From contig NZ_CP048263.1 of assembly GCF_019469165.1 (NCBI RefSeq), positions 2,340,494 to 2,404,493 on the forward strand: a stretch of 64,000 bases of DNA. The letters run 5' to 3'. Both the position numbers and the translations under genes were made by a program. Source of the stretch: Gilliamella sp. ESL0443 (GTDB lineage Bacteria > Pseudomonadota > Gammaproteobacteria > Enterobacterales > Orbaceae). The notes beneath the pieces are model-generated. The model made no database searches, was not told where the DNA came from, and worked only from the letters and a program-made list of their open reading frames with translations. Shown one piece after another: positions 47,430-58,271 of this stretch (position 1 is the first letter of the stretch; each line of letters opens with the position of its first letter).

Positions 47430-48516
47430 TCAATTTAGCGATATCCCATTAATATCACCTATAGAATTGAATGAAGTATCAATTATTGAAGACGATTTTT
47501 TTCAGATTTTATTACAGTTTAATGAAAAACAAGAGTTAGGCGAAAATAATAGCCTAGCCAAAGCTAATATTCTCGAGAACAAACTCGATCATCAATTAGA
47601 TGATCAAGAAGAGGAAGATAGTGATGAATTATTCACACTATTTCCACTAACTTTGCAAGTCGATGAAGAGCCCATAATTAATAATGAGCATAATCATACT
47701 GAACAGCCAGCAATACGTGAATTAAAAATTAATACTACAGCTAATGATATACTTTTAAAGGCACCAGTTTCTGATGATATAACACTCAATGTAGATGAAA
47801 AAGCAGCAGAAATTCTAACTATTATTAATAGTAGTGAACAAGTAATCATTAAGCCAAATAAACAAACGAGTTTGCTAACGAATGATGAACATAATATATC
47901 AACCAATATAAATTCAGTTAAAACCTCAAATCAACCATTACCAACTCTTACTAATACTCAAAATAATAATATCGATTTACCTATCACCAATTTTGATATT
48001 AACCACTTTGAACAAGAACCTACATTACTAGTCCATAGCCCAAATCAATTAACCACATCAACACCATTAATTGAAAGTCAAAAAACGTTAAATATAAATT
48101 TACCTATGCCAATGGATATTACTGAATGGCAAAAAACATTAAACGAAAAAATTAGTCTCGTTTGTCGTCAAGGTATCCAAAATGCGGAAATCAAATTACA
48201 TCCTGAAGAATTGGGTTCGCTGCATATTAAATTGGCAATAGTTGATGACAAAATGAACCTTCACATGGCTGTTGCACATAATATGGTTAAAAGCGTGTTA
48301 GAATCAGCTTTACCGCAATTAAGAACTTCATTGGAAGAACAAGGTATTATGTTAGAGCAGACCGATATTAGTGATTTTTCAATGATGAATGACTCCTCAT
48401 CACCTTATAAACAAGAGTTTGAAATAGAGCAATTAATGGACGATAAAAATCAAACACTTCATGAACTTGATCATCCATCAAACATTGTTCAATCAGGATT
48501 AAGTATTTTTGCCTAA
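47419..48516 (+). CDS. fliK: Flagellar hook-length control protein FliK
   Basis: FliK measures hook length and triggers the FlhB specificity switch. The 365-residue protein has a long low-complexity, Asn/Thr/Leu-rich N-terminal ruler region. The conserved C-terminal hook-length domain contains WQKTLNEKISLVCRQGIQNAEIKLHPEELGSLHIKLAI (about 235-275). Sequence in the ruler is divergent, as usual for FliK. Confidence 0.92.
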   Translation: MNINQFSDIPLISPIELNEVSIIEDDFFQILLQFNEKQELGENNSLAKANILENKLDHQLDDQEEEDSDELFTLFPLTLQVDEEPIINNEHNHTEQPAIRELKINTTANDILLKAPVSDDITLNVDEKAAEILTIINSSEQVIIKPNKQTSLLTNDEHNISTNINSVKTSNQPLPTLTNTQNNNIDLPITNFDINHFEQEPTLLVHSPNQLTTSTPLIESQKTLNINLPMPMDITEWQKTLNEKISLVCRQGIQNAEIKLHPEELGSLHIKLAIVDDKMNLHMAVAHNMVKSVLESALPQLRTSLEEQGIMLEQTDISDFSMMNDSSSPYKQEFEIEQLMDDKNQTLHELDHPSNIVQSGLSIFA

Positions 48517-48691
48517 ATAATAGTAATTGAAACAGTACTACGTTTTGATAGCTAGAGATTAAAAAGGTTGAATAGGTCATATTTTTACTGCCTATTCTTC
48601 CAATTAATTCTCAAAGCATGATTTATTATTTTGGTAATTTTTGGCTATTTAAATAGACATTTCATTAATTTTCATTGAGACAATAATAAAT

Positions 48692-49153
48692 ATGCAAACT
48701 ACCAAGAAAAAAATAAGTATTTTAAATCTAGTACTTATTTTAATTACCCTTTTAGCAACAGGTTTTGCTGCTTATTTATGGTTACAAGATTCTCCTAAAA
48801 CGACGCCCCATGTAGAACCAGAAGTGTTATCACCGGTTTTTTTAACATTAAAACCTTTCACAATTTCACTTCCACCATCTAAAGAAAATTTAGAAATCAA
48901 TAAAATTCTATACGTTGGTATGGTGTTACGCGTCGCTGATGAAGAACAAAAAACCGTTTTATTAGATTATCTTCCTGAAGTAAGAAGTGACGTACTTTTG
49001 TTAACTTCAAAACAGTACGTTAATAATTTAAAGAAAGAGTCAGGCAAACTTGAATTACAAGAGCAGATAAAAATGGCATTATCTCGCCAATATGATGCAA
49101 AACATTCAGTAAAAATTGATGAAGTTCTATTTACTGATTTCATTGTAAGGTAA
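48692..49153 (+). CDS. fliL: Flagellar basal body-associated protein FliL
   Basis: FliL is a single-pass inner-membrane protein around the stator. The 153-residue protein has one membrane segment (about 10-32) and a periplasmic domain with FVTLKPFTISL-type FLTLKPFTISLPPS. It starts the fliLMNOPQR run after a 175-bp gap from fliK, which probably holds its class II promoter. Confidence 0.94.
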   Translation: MQTTKKKISILNLVLILITLLATGFAAYLWLQDSPKTTPHVEPEVLSPVFLTLKPFTISLPPSKENLEINKILYVGMVLRVADEEQKTVLLDYLPEVRSDVLLLTSKQYVNNLKKESGKLELQEQIKMALSRQYDAKHSVKIDEVLFTDFIVR

Positions 49154-49158
49154 TTATC

Positions 49159-50190
49159 ATGTCTGATAAGCTTCAACCTAATACCGATAAAAGTGAATCT
49201 TTGCATTCACAAAATAATTCAGCCAGCATAAAAAATGATGCTGAGCAAAATTATCATTTACAACAAAGTAAACGGACTGAAGTTAAGCCTTATGATATAT
49301 CAGTTAAACATAGCTTTATCCCAGAAAGACTAACCGCGTTAGAGATTATTAATGAACGCTTTGCACGTCAATTTAGAATTGGATTATTTAATTTATTACG
49401 CCGAAATACTGATGTTATAACCTCACCCATTGAACCCCAAACGTTTAAAGAGTTTTCACATGTTTCAGCAACCAATCATTTAAATTTAGTTCATCTTAAC
49501 CCTTTGCGGGGAAGTTGCTTATTTTCATTTTCACCTGAATTAGTATTTATTGTTGTTGATACTCTTTTTGGTGGGGATGGCCATACTACTAATGTTGATA
49601 CTGAAGTACGAGAGTTTACTCATACTGAGCAAGAGATTATTCGACGAGTATTAAGTCTTGCTTTAACAACTTATCAAAGCTCCTGGATTGATGTATACAA
49701 TATTGAAACCGAATACATCCGCTCTGAAGTAGAAAGCAAATTTACCAACATTACCAGCTCGCCTGACGATGTTGTGTTAACTTCATCATTTTTAGTCGAA
49801 ATTGGTAATTTTAAAGGAACATTTTGCATATGTATTCCTTATGCAATGGTTGAACCAATTAAAGAGCTATTAATTAAACCACCGATAGAAAACCAAACTC
49901 ACCAAGATGATAACGTGTGGATGAGCTCACTGACGAGTGGTATTAAACAATCAACCGTTGAGTTAGTCGCAAACTTTACAAACATTCAAACAACTGTTGC
50001 CAAATTATTAGCATTAAAAGTCAGTGATATTTTGGATATCGAAAAACCAACAAGCCTTGATGTCACCATTGGCGGTGTACCAGTATTAAAAGGTCATTAT
50101 GGTAGCGTCAATAAACAATATGCAATCCAAGTAGATCAGATAAGCAATCCAGTTTTAGAACAATTGAATGAAGGAGTGTTCAATGAGTGA
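49159..50190 (+). CDS. fliM: Flagellar motor switch protein FliM
   Basis: FliM links FliG to the C ring and, in chemotactic bacteria, binds CheY-P. The 343-residue protein has the middle domain with ALEIINERFARQFRIGLFNLLRRNTDV and VVDTLFGGDGH, and a C-terminal FliN-like domain (LDIEKPTSLDVTIGGVPVLKGHYGSVNKQYAIQV). The N-terminal tail does not show the usual LSQ-x-EIDALL CheY-binding peptide; it starts SDKLQPNTDKSESLHSQNN. This is consistent with the absence of chemotaxis genes nearby. Confidence 0.95.
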   Translation: MSDKLQPNTDKSESLHSQNNSASIKNDAEQNYHLQQSKRTEVKPYDISVKHSFIPERLTALEIINERFARQFRIGLFNLLRRNTDVITSPIEPQTFKEFSHVSATNHLNLVHLNPLRGSCLFSFSPELVFIVVDTLFGGDGHTTNVDTEVREFTHTEQEIIRRVLSLALTTYQSSWIDVYNIETEYIRSEVESKFTNITSSPDDVVLTSSFLVEIGNFKGTFCICIPYAMVEPIKELLIKPPIENQTHQDDNVWMSSLTSGIKQSTVELVANFTNIQTTVAKLLALKVSDILDIEKPTSLDVTIGGVPVLKGHYGSVNKQYAIQVDQISNPVLEQLNEGVFNE

Positions 50191-50551
50191 TATACCAAGT
50201 GATGATAGCCAACTAAATATTAGTGATGAATCAGTAATGAAAGAAGCTATTTTCGAAACCCTTTCACCACAACCAACAGACGTAAAAAAGCAAGATATTA
50301 ACCTTATCCTAGATATTCCAGTTAATCTAAGCGTAGAACTTGGTAGAACCAAAATGGCCATTAAAGATCTTTTAAATTTAACTCAGGGTTCAGTTATAGC
50401 CTTAGACGGTTTAGCTGGTGAACCTTTAGACATCCTTATTAATGGCTATTTAATTGCGCAAGGTGAAATCGTTGTAGTTGGAGATAATTATGGAGTACGA
50501 ATTACCGATATTATTACTCCATCAGAACGTGTTCGTAGATTAAGCCGTTAA
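50183..50551 (+). CDS. fliN: Flagellar motor switch protein FliN
   Basis: FliN forms the base of the C ring. From the ATG at 50183, preceded by AAGGAG with six-base spacing, it has 122 residues. The conserved SpoA domain reads INLILDIPVNLSVELGRTKMAIKDLLNLTQGSVIALDGLAGEPLDILINGYLIAQGEIVVVGDNYGVRI. The upstream ATG at 50168 lies before the ribosome site and is less likely. It overlaps fliM by eight bases. Confidence 0.96.
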   Translation: MSDIPSDDSQLNISDESVMKEAIFETLSPQPTDVKKQDINLILDIPVNLSVELGRTKMAIKDLLNLTQGSVIALDGLAGEPLDILINGYLIAQGEIVVVGDNYGVRITDIITPSERVRRLSR

Positions 50552-50564
50552 AAATGAGATAACC

Positions 50565-50936
50565 ATGACCCAAACTTTATCCGCCATTCCAGTAGAATCA
50601 AGCCTATATAGCCAGATCGGCATGGCATTTTTTTGTGTAATTGCTGTTATCTTATTTTTAGCATGGATAATAAAACGAATTGGTTGGAAAAAGTCTACGA
50701 AACAATTCATTGATATTAAAGCAACTTATAATATAAGTGCTAAAGAGCGCATTCTTCTGGTTTATGTTGATCATCAATTACTGGTAGTTGGTGTTACTGC
50801 ACAACAAATGACATTACTGCATACCATAAATGAACAACGCACTGAAATGTTATTAGCTGAGCCCGCTGAGGTTGAGCAATTGTCAAAAAGTAACCTGTTT
50901 AATCAGATATTACAATCTGTGTTAGACAAGAGGTAA
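50565..50936 (+). CDS. fliO: Flagellar export apparatus protein FliO
   Basis: FliO is a small membrane protein that helps assemble the FliP ring. The 123-residue product has one membrane segment (about 18-38) and a short cytosolic domain with [34 protein letters not shown], typical of FliO. It lies between fliN and fliP as expected. Confidence 0.92.
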   Translation: MTQTLSAIPVESSLYSQIGMAFFCVIAVILFLAWIIKRIGWKKSTKQFIDIKATYNISAKERILLVYVDHQLLVVGVTAQQMTLLHTINEQRTEMLLAEPAEVEQLSKSNLFNQILQSVLDKR

Positions 50937-50940
50937 AATA

Positions 50941-51681
50941 GTGCGGTTAATACATATTATTTTGCTAAACGTACTGTTTTTTAGTCAATGTAGTTTTGCT
51001 CAATTATCACCATTAACAATTGTTTCTCAAACACCCTATCAAGAAGGACAAAGTTGGCCTTTACCTGTTGAAACCTTAGTCTTTTTAACTTTACTCACTT
51101 TTATCCCAATTATTCTACTACTAATGACGAGTTTTACTCGGATCATTATTGTATTAGGATTATTGCGAAGTGCACTTGGCACACAATCTGCACCACCTAA
51201 TCAAGTGATAATAGGCATTGCGTTATTTATGACATTTTTTATCATGTCACCAACACTCGATAAAATATATCAAGAGGCGTATGTACCTTATTCGAAACAA
51301 CAAATCACCATGCAAGAAGGGTTAAATGAAGCAACAAAACCGCTTCGTGAATTTATGCTCTCTCAGACTCGTGAAAGCGATTTAGGGTTATTTGTAAATA
51401 TGTCTCATACGAATGAAATTCAAACTCGTGAAGATATCCCACTACGAATTTTGGTGCCGGCTTTTATCGTTAGTGAACTCAAAACCGCTTTTCAAATTGG
51501 CTTTACACTGTTTATTCCTTTCTTAGTAATTGATTTAGTTGTCGCCAGTACCTTAATGGCGTTAGGGATGATGATGGTGCCACCAGCAACGGTATCTCTA
51601 CCATTTAAAATTATGTTGTTTGTATTAGCTGATGGCTGGCACTTACTATTAGGTTCGTTAGCACAAAGTTTTTTTAGTTAA
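50941..51681 (+). CDS. fliP: Flagellar export gate protein FliP
   Basis: FliP forms the core export channel with FliQ and FliR. It starts with GTG at 50941 preceded by GAGG. The 246-residue precursor has a signal-like N-terminus (cleavage near CSFA, residue 20) and four further membrane segments. [43 protein letters not shown] and [24 protein letters not shown] are diagnostic. Confidence 0.97.
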   Translation: MRLIHIILLNVLFFSQCSFAQLSPLTIVSQTPYQEGQSWPLPVETLVFLTLLTFIPIILLLMTSFTRIIIVLGLLRSALGTQSAPPNQVIIGIALFMTFFIMSPTLDKIYQEAYVPYSKQQITMQEGLNEATKPLREFMLSQTRESDLGLFVNMSHTNEIQTREDIPLRILVPAFIVSELKTAFQIGFTLFIPFLVIDLVVASTLMALGMMMVPPATVSLPFKIMLFVLADGWHLLLGSLAQSFFS

Positions 51682-51695
51682 AGTAAAGGAATATA

Positions 51696-51965
51696 ATGCC
51701 ATCTGAATATATTAGCCATTTCGCCATACAAGCCATCAAGGTTGCAGCATCGCTTGCTGGTCCTTTATTAATAGCGGCACTGGTCACAGGATTAATCATC
51801 AGTTTACTACAAGCAGCAACCCAAATTAATGAGATGACGTTATCTTTCATCCCAAAAATTTTGGCTGTTATTCTAGTATTAATTATTTTAGGTCCATCAA
51901 TGCTAACCACAATGATCGACTATATTCGCCTTGTCATCACTAGCATTCCCAACCTAACAAGTTAA
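51696..51965 (+). CDS. fliQ: Flagellar export gate protein FliQ
   Basis: This 89-residue protein has two membrane segments (about 16-38 and 52-72). The conserved GLIISLLQAATQINEMTLSFIPKI of FliQ is present. It lies 14 bp after fliP and 5 bp before fliR. Confidence 0.97.
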   Translation: MPSEYISHFAIQAIKVAASLAGPLLIAALVTGLIISLLQAATQINEMTLSFIPKILAVILVLIILGPSMLTTMIDYIRLVITSIPNLTS

Positions 51966-51970
51966 CCTTA

Positions 51971-52774
51971 ATGGATTTAGCTATTGTCGATCTATTGAAT
52001 ATTGATTTTTTTGCTTGGGTTCAATCAAGTTTTCTCCCTTTTGTTCGTATTTTAGCTTTAATTATGGTCGCACCAATCACTGGCGAAAAAGAAGTACCAA
52101 ACCGTGTAAAAATAGGTTTAGCAATACTTATAGTCATTGTGTTACCTTTACCAAAGTTAGACGACAACCTTACCCTTTATTCATTAATGGGCATCTGGAT
52201 TATTGCTCAGCAAATCATGATTGGCATCCTAATTGGTTTTGCAATACAACTTACCTTTATGACGGTTAGATTTTCGGGGGAATTAATTAGTATGCAAATA
52301 GGATTAGGAATGGCCACTTTTTATGATCCTATCAGCGGTCCATCAACCTCGGTATTATCACGTTTAATTAATATTATTGCTATGTTGATATTTCTTAGTT
52401 TAGATGGTCATTTATGGTTACTTTACGGATTAGCTAACAGTTTTGATATCATTCCTATTACGGTCTATCCTTTAAAACAAAACGGCTATTTAGCCTTAAT
52501 CGAAATAACGGGTCTATTATTTAATAACGGTATTATGTTGGCATTACCATTAATGACATTATTACTTATTATTAATCTGTCATTGGGCTTATTAAATAGA
52601 TTTACACCACAACTATCAATTTTTGTGGTCGGCTACCCGCTTACATTATTATGTGGGCTAACGATGTTATCGTATCTATTTTCTGCTTTACCATTGTTTG
52701 TCGAATCAATTTTAGAACAGATCTTTTCAACAATTTCTCGCATCTTAATCTATCTTGCTGATGTATCTACTTAG
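51971..52774 (+). CDS. fliR: Flagellar export gate protein FliR
   Basis: FliR completes the FliPQR channel. The 267-residue protein has about six membrane segments and family blocks FVRILALIMVAPITGEKEVPNRVKIGLAI and GELISMQIGLGMATFYDPISGPSTSVLSRL. It is the last gene of the flagellar island on the plus strand; downstream a single copy of the TTGAGGAACGGGG repeat follows after ten bases. Confidence 0.96.
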   Translation: MDLAIVDLLNIDFFAWVQSSFLPFVRILALIMVAPITGEKEVPNRVKIGLAILIVIVLPLPKLDDNLTLYSLMGIWIIAQQIMIGILIGFAIQLTFMTVRFSGELISMQIGLGMATFYDPISGPSTSVLSRLINIIAMLIFLSLDGHLWLLYGLANSFDIIPITVYPLKQNGYLALIEITGLLFNNGIMLALPLMTLLLIINLSLGLLNRFTPQLSIFVVGYPLTLLCGLTMLSYLFSALPLFVESILEQIFSTISRILIYLADVST

Positions 52775-52784
52775 ACAAAAAAAG

Positions 52785-52802
52785 TTGAGGAACGGGGTTT
52801 TT
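52785..52802 (+). repeat. Single arm of the terminator-type repeat
   Basis: TTGAGGAACGGGGTTTTT differs by one base from the 18-base arm of the hairpin at 41495-41548, but no inverted partner follows. It lies just past fliR. Confidence 0.65.
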
Positions 52803-52861
52803 GAACGCCTAAATTAGAGATAATTAACGCTTGATAAAATCAAATTTTGCTTAAAATAAAA

Positions 52862-52894
52862 AACCGCTGCGTAAACAAAAGTCACACAGCGGTT
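52862..52894 (-). terminator. Intrinsic terminator of dacA
   Basis: On the minus strand, AACCGCTG pairs with CAGCGGTT around a 17-base loop and is followed by TTTTTTATTTT. It lies 12 bases past the dacA stop. Confidence 0.85.
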
Positions 52895-52906
52895 ATTAAG
52901 AAAAAA

Positions 52907-54088
52907 TTAATTAAATAATTTATGGAATTGTAAACATATCCAATCCCAAATGCCGCCGAAGAATCCAGTTTCCTCAATATTTTCAAGCGCAACTAAAGAT
53001 TGTTCATTGATAACTTTATCATCCAATAAAAATTGAATTTTACCAACCGCGGTTCCTTTGGTTATTGGTGCATAAATATAATCATCAATGGTATATTGCA
53101 CTTTAACATCTGCTGAACGACCTTTCGGCACTGTGATATAAGCGCCATTGATCGCACCTAATTTAACTTTATTTTCATCACCATACCAAATTGACTCAAT
53201 CGCGAGTGGATCATTGGGTTTTACTGGATTTGCCGTTTCAAAGAATCTGAATCCCCACGTAAGTAATTTTTTACTTTCTTCTTCACGACCTTTAAATGTT
53301 CGACCACCCAATACCGCTGAAATTAAACGTGTATTACCATCAACAGCAGAAGCAACAAGGTTATAACCGGCTGCGTTAGTATGTCCAGTTTTAATGCCAT
53401 CTACATTTAATGTAGTATCCCAAAGTAATCCATTACGATTCATTTGAGGTTTAGAAAGATTGTAGGTAAATTCTTTTTCTTTATAAATTGCATATTCTTT
53501 TGGTAAGTCACGGATTAAAGCCTGACCTAACAACGCCATATCTTTAGCTGTGGTATATTGACCCGGTGCATCAAGCCCGTGCACAGTTTCAAAATGAGTG
53601 TGTTGTAATCCAATTTTTTTCGCATATTCATTCATCAAATTAACAAAAGCACCTTGGCTACCTGCAACATGTTCAGCCATAGCAATACATGCGTCGTTAC
53701 CCGATTGAATAATGATACCTTTATTTAAATCAGAGACCGAAACAGTCTTACCGACTTCTAAAAACATTAATGATGAGCCTTTTAATACTGGGTTACCTGT
53801 TGCCCACGCATCTTTACTCACTAATACCATATCATCATTTTTAATTCGGCCTGATTCTAAGGCTTGACCAACAACATAACTTGTCATCATTTTAGTTAAA
53901 CTTGCTGGATCGCGTTGTTGTTCCGCATTATATTGCGCTAAAATTTCGCCAGATTTGGCATCCATTAAGATATACGCTTCAGCATCTAGTTGTGGAATAG
54001 CCGGTATAGGAAAAGCCATTTCCGCAGAAGCAGAAGAACATATTGCGAGCACTAATAATCCAAAAGATAATTTAAATTTCTTTTTCAT
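52907..54088 (-). CDS. dacA: D-alanyl-D-alanine carboxypeptidase (PBP5/6 type)
   Basis: DacA trims the terminal D-Ala from peptidoglycan pentapeptides. A signal peptide (about 1-22) is followed by the penicillin-binding domain. It has Ser63-Lys66 (SLTK), Ser129-Gly-Asn131 and Lys233-Thr-Gly235 (KTGHT). The C-terminal beta domain comes next, and the final [13 protein letters not shown] amphipathic helix anchors it to the periplasmic face of the inner membrane. It follows mrdB by 14 bp and ends at a clear terminator, closing the mrdA-mrdB-dacA operon. Confidence 0.95.
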   Translation of the reverse strand: MKKKFKLSFGLLVLAICSSASAEMAFPIPAIPQLDAEAYILMDAKSGEILAQYNAEQQRDPASLTKMMTSYVVGQALESGRIKNDDMVLVSKDAWATGNPVLKGSSLMFLEVGKTVSVSDLNKGIIIQSGNDACIAMAEHVAGSQGAFVNLMNEYAKKIGLQHTHFETVHGLDAPGQYTTAKDMALLGQALIRDLPKEYAIYKEKEFTYNLSKPQMNRNGLLWDTTLNVDGIKTGHTNAAGYNLVASAVDGNTRLISAVLGGRTFKGREEESKKLLTWGFRFFETANPVKPNDPLAIESIWYGDENKVKLGAINGAYITVPKGRSADVKVQYTIDDYIYAPITKGTAVGKIQFLLDDKVINEQSLVALENIEETGFFGGIWDWICLQFHKLFN

Positions 54089-54102
54089 TTATAAAAATTC
54101 CG

Positions 54103-55212
54103 TTAAATGTTTTTAGATAACATATATCGATGAGTGTGAATAGACATCATAATGCCAAAACTTGCCATTAAAACGACTAATGATGAGCCACCATAACTTA
54201 TTAGTGGTAATGGTACACCAACTACTGGCAATATTCCACTGACCATACCGATATTAATAAATACATAGACAAAAAAGACCAAAATTAAACCACCAGAAAG
54301 GATTCGGCCAAAAGTCGTTTGTGCTTGAGAGGCAATAATCAAACCTCTAATTATTAAGCATAAGAATAAGACCAGCAAAATAATCGAGCCAATAAAACCA
54401 AACTCTTCTGCGATGACTGAAAAAATGAAATCAGTATGGCGTTCAGGTAAAAATTCTAACTGTGACTGGGTACCTTCTAGCCAGCCTTTGCCCCATATTC
54501 CACCTGATCCAATTGCTGTTTTAGATTGAAGAATATGATAGCCAGTACCATTAGGGTCACGTTCAGGATTAATTAGCGTTAATACTCGTTCACGTTGATA
54601 ATCGTGCATTAAGTAGAACCACATAATCGGTACGAAGATAGCCAACAATATCAAAGCAACAAGAATAAATCGCCAATTAATACCAGCCAAAAAGATAATA
54701 AAAATACCAGACATGACAATTAAAATAGCTGTTCCCAAATCGGGTTGCATTGCCACCAATAGTGTTGGCACACCGATAATAGCTAATGTTTGTAAGGTCG
54801 TTTTTAGTGGTGGAGGGCAACCATCACGATGAATAAATTTAGCTACCATTAAAGGAACAGCAATTTTAGCAATTTCTGAGGGTTGAAAACGAATAACTCC
54901 TAAGTCTAACCAGCGTTGAGCGCCTTTACTGGTGTAGCCAAAAATATCAACCAATAGTAATATAAAAATACAGGCAATATAAAGATAAGGTGCCCACTGT
55001 TCATAACTTCTTGGTGAAAACTGTGCAAAGACAATCATCACAAAAAAACCAAGTAATATTTGGATCACTCTTTTTTGCATCATATCTATATCTTGACCGC
55101 TAGCACTCCATAGAATATAAAGGCTATAACCAAGTAGTAAGGTGATAAATAAGCAAAAAAGCGGATCGATATGTATCTTTTGCCAAAAAGATTTCTTAAT
55201 ATTATTCATCAT
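54103..55212 (-). CDS. mrdB: Peptidoglycan glycosyltransferase RodA
   Basis: RodA is the SEDS-family glycan polymerase of the elongasome, partner of PBP2. The 369-residue protein has about ten membrane segments. SEDS motifs include [23 protein letters not shown], the catalytic-loop Asp in [12 protein letters not shown], and [21 protein letters not shown] and [16 protein letters not shown]. It overlaps mrdA by one base and precedes dacA. Confidence 0.97.
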   Translation of the reverse strand: MMNNIKKSFWQKIHIDPLFCLFITLLLGYSLYILWSASGQDIDMMQKRVIQILLGFFVMIVFAQFSPRSYEQWAPYLYIACIFILLLVDIFGYTSKGAQRWLDLGVIRFQPSEIAKIAVPLMVAKFIHRDGCPPPLKTTLQTLAIIGVPTLLVAMQPDLGTAILIVMSGIFIIFLAGINWRFILVALILLAIFVPIMWFYLMHDYQRERVLTLINPERDPNGTGYHILQSKTAIGSGGIWGKGWLEGTQSQLEFLPERHTDFIFSVIAEEFGFIGSIILLVLFLCLIIRGLIIASQAQTTFGRILSGGLILVFFVYVFINIGMVSGILPVVGVPLPLISYGGSSLVVLMASFGIMMSIHTHRYMLSKNI

Positions 55213-57089
55213 TAATCTTCATGTCCTGTATTAGGTGATTCATCGTTTAATTCCGTTGAGTTATCACCTTCAAGATAATAATCTAGTATCTTACGTGCGA
55301 CTGCACCACCATTGGAGCTTCCTCCTCCACCATTTTCCAGAACAATCGCTAAGGCTATTTTCGGTTTATCGTAAGGTGCGTAAGCAATAAATAAAGCATG
55401 ATCGCGTAAATGTTCAGGTATTCTATGTGCATTATAGGTTTCGTTTTCTTTTAAACCATAAACTTGAGCAGTACCTGATTTACCCGCGGCTTGATATTTA
55501 GCGCCTGCATAAACTTTACGCGCAGTGCCTCGAGCACCAAACATTACTCGATGCATACCTTCTTTTGCTAATGCCCAATAGGTTGGATTAACATCAACAA
55601 GACTGTTTTTTTCAATATATTTTGATGGATCAATCAGTGGTTGATTTTGATTGGTATTGATAATGTCGCTCTTTTTATATAATAAAAAGTGTGGTGTATA
55701 GGTTTTACCATTATTAATTAGTGTAGTTAATGCTTTAGCCATTTGCATTGGCGTTGCTGTCCAATAACCTTGACCTATACCGACAGGAATAGTGTCTCCT
55801 TGTAACCAAGATTTTTTATGGCGTTTTAATTTCCATTCACGACTTGGCATGACAGCTCGTGTCTCTTCACTAGGCGAGATATCAATGCCTGTTCGCTGGC
55901 CATAACCAAACTTAGTCATCCATAAATTTAAGCGATCTATCCCCATGTCATATGCAACTTGGTAAAAATAGGTATCTACTGATTCTTCTATCGCTCGTAA
56001 TACATCGACATGACCATGCCCCCATTTTAACCAGTCTCGATAACGTCTTTCAGTGCCCGGTAATTGCCACCAACCCGGATCGTTAACCACACTTTTTGGT
56101 GAAACAACGCCTTCACTTAATGCTGCTATCGAAATAAATGGTTTAACAGTTGAAGCTGGGGGATAAGCACCGAGCAATGCACGGTTAAATAGTGGTTTAC
56201 TTGGATCATTAAGTAACTCACTATATTTCTTACTTGAAATACCACCTACAAAGTCGTTTGAATCATAACTTGGGCTTGATACCATTGCTAATATTTCACC
56301 ATTATTTGGATTAATAGCAACAACCGATGCTTTACGGCCAGCAAGCAGTGATTCAATATAGAGTTGTAATTTGAGATTAATGGATAAATAGATATCTTCA
56401 CCCGCTTGTGGTGGATGTTGTTCAAGTAAGCGAACAATACGACCTCGGCTATTGACTTCAACCTTTTCGTTACCCGCCGTGCCATGTAAAACATCTTCGT
56501 AATATCGTTCAATCCCCATTTTTCCAATATTAAAGGTAGCCACATAATTGCTAGCTTTATTTTCTTCTTCTAGACGTTGCTTATCTTGACTGTTTATTTT
56601 AGATATATAACCAAGAATATGGGTAAGTGAAGCACCGTATGGATAATATCGATGTTGAATTTTTACAATTGATACAAAAGGAAATCGATGCTGATCAACA
56701 ATAAACCGAGCAATTTGTTTTTCGGTTAAGTTTTCTTTAAGTGGTACAGGACGATGAGATCGATAATTTCGTCGCTCCTTTTGGAAGTTTTCAATATCTT
56801 CATCAGTTAAATCAACAATCTTTTTTAATTGTTCAAATTGCTCATTAAGGTTTTTAGTTTTGTCAGGAACAATATTAAGTTGATAGGTAATATTATTTAT
56901 CGCTAATGGCGTGCCATTACGATCATAAATCATACCGCGACTTGGAGGAATAGGGATAATTTCAATACGATTATTGTTCGATTTGGTGCTGTAATAACTA
57001 AAATTCGATATTTGCAAATCAGCTAAATTGGCTAATAATACAAAAATTAGTAGTATAATTACGACAAATGCAAACAGTGCTCTACGCAA
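55212..57089 (-). CDS. mrdA: Peptidoglycan transpeptidase PBP2
   Basis: PBP2 crosslinks lateral-wall peptidoglycan during rod elongation. The 625-residue protein has an N-terminal membrane anchor (about 5-26) and a pedestal domain with [16 protein letters not shown]. The transpeptidase domain carries Ser313-Lys316 (STVK), SVD and KSGT (in [12 protein letters not shown]). The usual upstream neighbours rlmH and rsfS are absent; instead a phoH-like gene lies 89 bp upstream. Confidence 0.97.
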   Translation of the reverse strand: MRRALFAFVVIILLIFVLLANLADLQISNFSYYSTKSNNNRIEIIPIPPSRGMIYDRNGTPLAINNITYQLNIVPDKTKNLNEQFEQLKKIVDLTDEDIENFQKERRNYRSHRPVPLKENLTEKQIARFIVDQHRFPFVSIVKIQHRYYPYGASLTHILGYISKINSQDKQRLEEENKASNYVATFNIGKMGIERYYEDVLHGTAGNEKVEVNSRGRIVRLLEQHPPQAGEDIYLSINLKLQLYIESLLAGRKASVVAINPNNGEILAMVSSPSYDSNDFVGGISSKKYSELLNDPSKPLFNRALLGAYPPASTVKPFISIAALSEGVVSPKSVVNDPGWWQLPGTERRYRDWLKWGHGHVDVLRAIEESVDTYFYQVAYDMGIDRLNLWMTKFGYGQRTGIDISPSEETRAVMPSREWKLKRHKKSWLQGDTIPVGIGQGYWTATPMQMAKALTTLINNGKTYTPHFLLYKKSDIINTNQNQPLIDPSKYIEKNSLVDVNPTYWALAKEGMHRVMFGARGTARKVYAGAKYQAAGKSGTAQVYGLKENETYNAHRIPEHLRDHALFIAYAPYDKPKIALAIVLENGGGGSSNGGAVARKILDYYLEGDNSTELNDESPNTGHED

Positions 57090-57178
57090 AAATAAGTTTG
57101 TTTCTGCGGAGTGATCGCGAATATAGCCTTTTTTTGTTTTACCTGAAATAGAGATAATCTAACTCCTCTAAATTCTGT

Positions 57179-58180
57179 TTATAGATGTTCTTTTTGTTCC
57201 CATTTTTCATAAGCATTAACAATTCTAGCTACCACAGGATGGCGAACTACATCTTCACTCTTGAAAAAATTAAAACTAATATCTTCAACTTCATTTAATA
57301 CTTCTATTGCGTGACGTAACCCAGATTTTTGATGACGAGGTAAATCTATTTGGGTTATATCACCCGTTATTACCGCTTTAGAATTAAAACCAATGCGGGT
57401 TAAAAACATTTTCATTTGTTCTATTGTTGTGTTTTGGCTTTCATCAAGAATAATAAATGCATCATTGAGTGTACGCCCACGCATATAAGCTAACGGAGCA
57501 ACTTCAATCACACTTTTTTCAATTAGTTTTTCGACTTTTTCAAAACCAAGCATTTCAAATAAAGCATCGTAAAGCGGACGCAAATAAGGATCGACTTTTT
57601 GGCTTAAATCACCTGGTAAAAAACCCAATTTTTCACCGGCTTCAACTGCAGGGCGTGTTAATACAATTCGTCTAACTTGTTGTTTTTCAAGTGCATCAAC
57701 TGCGGCAGCTACAGCTAAATAGGTTTTACCTGTACCAGCAGGACCGATACCAAAAGAGATATCATAATCTAATACATGAGCAATATATTGTGCTTGATTA
57801 GGCGTGCGGGGTTTTATTACTCCTCGCTTGGTCTTTATCATCACTTGTTTGCTACCATGCAGATCAACATAACTAGGTGCGTGTTCATTAGCTTTTTCTA
57901 ACGCACCTGATTCTTTAATAGCTAAATGTATCTGCTCTGGTTCTATATCGACAATACTGTCTTTTACTTTAGTTTGTTTATACAGCGATTGTAAAATCTC
58001 AGTTGCCGCTTTTGCACAAATTATATCGCCAGTAATAGCAAATTGATTACCCCGATGGTTTATTTCTAATCCTAATCGTCGTTCAAGTTGTTTGATATTG
58101 TCATCATAAGGACCACAAAGACTATTAAGCCGCTGATTATCTGCTGGTTCAAGCATTGTTTCATATGTCGTAATATTCAA
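57179..58180 (-). CDS. ybeZ: PhoH-like ATPase YbeZ
   Basis: This 333-residue cytosolic protein has Walker A (GIGPAGTGKTYLAVA, about 150), Walker B (AFIILDESQNTT) and LTRPAVEAGEKLGFLPGDL, typical of PhoH/YbeZ proteins. These work with the endoribonuclease YbeY in rRNA processing. miaB lies upstream as in E. coli (miaB-ybeZ), but ybeY does not follow; mrdA does. Confidence 0.94.
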   Translation of the reverse strand: MNITTYETMLEPADNQRLNSLCGPYDDNIKQLERRLGLEINHRGNQFAITGDIICAKAATEILQSLYKQTKVKDSIVDIEPEQIHLAIKESGALEKANEHAPSYVDLHGSKQVMIKTKRGVIKPRTPNQAQYIAHVLDYDISFGIGPAGTGKTYLAVAAAVDALEKQQVRRIVLTRPAVEAGEKLGFLPGDLSQKVDPYLRPLYDALFEMLGFEKVEKLIEKSVIEVAPLAYMRGRTLNDAFIILDESQNTTIEQMKMFLTRIGFNSKAVITGDITQIDLPRHQKSGLRHAIEVLNEVEDISFNFFKSEDVVRHPVVARIVNAYEKWEQKEHL

Positions 58181-58271
58181 AGATATGTCCCCAAATCGTT
58201 TATTTTAAACACGTTCTTTTGAGCCAAAATTTATCAACATGTTATATATTATTATTTCAATCATTATTTAA

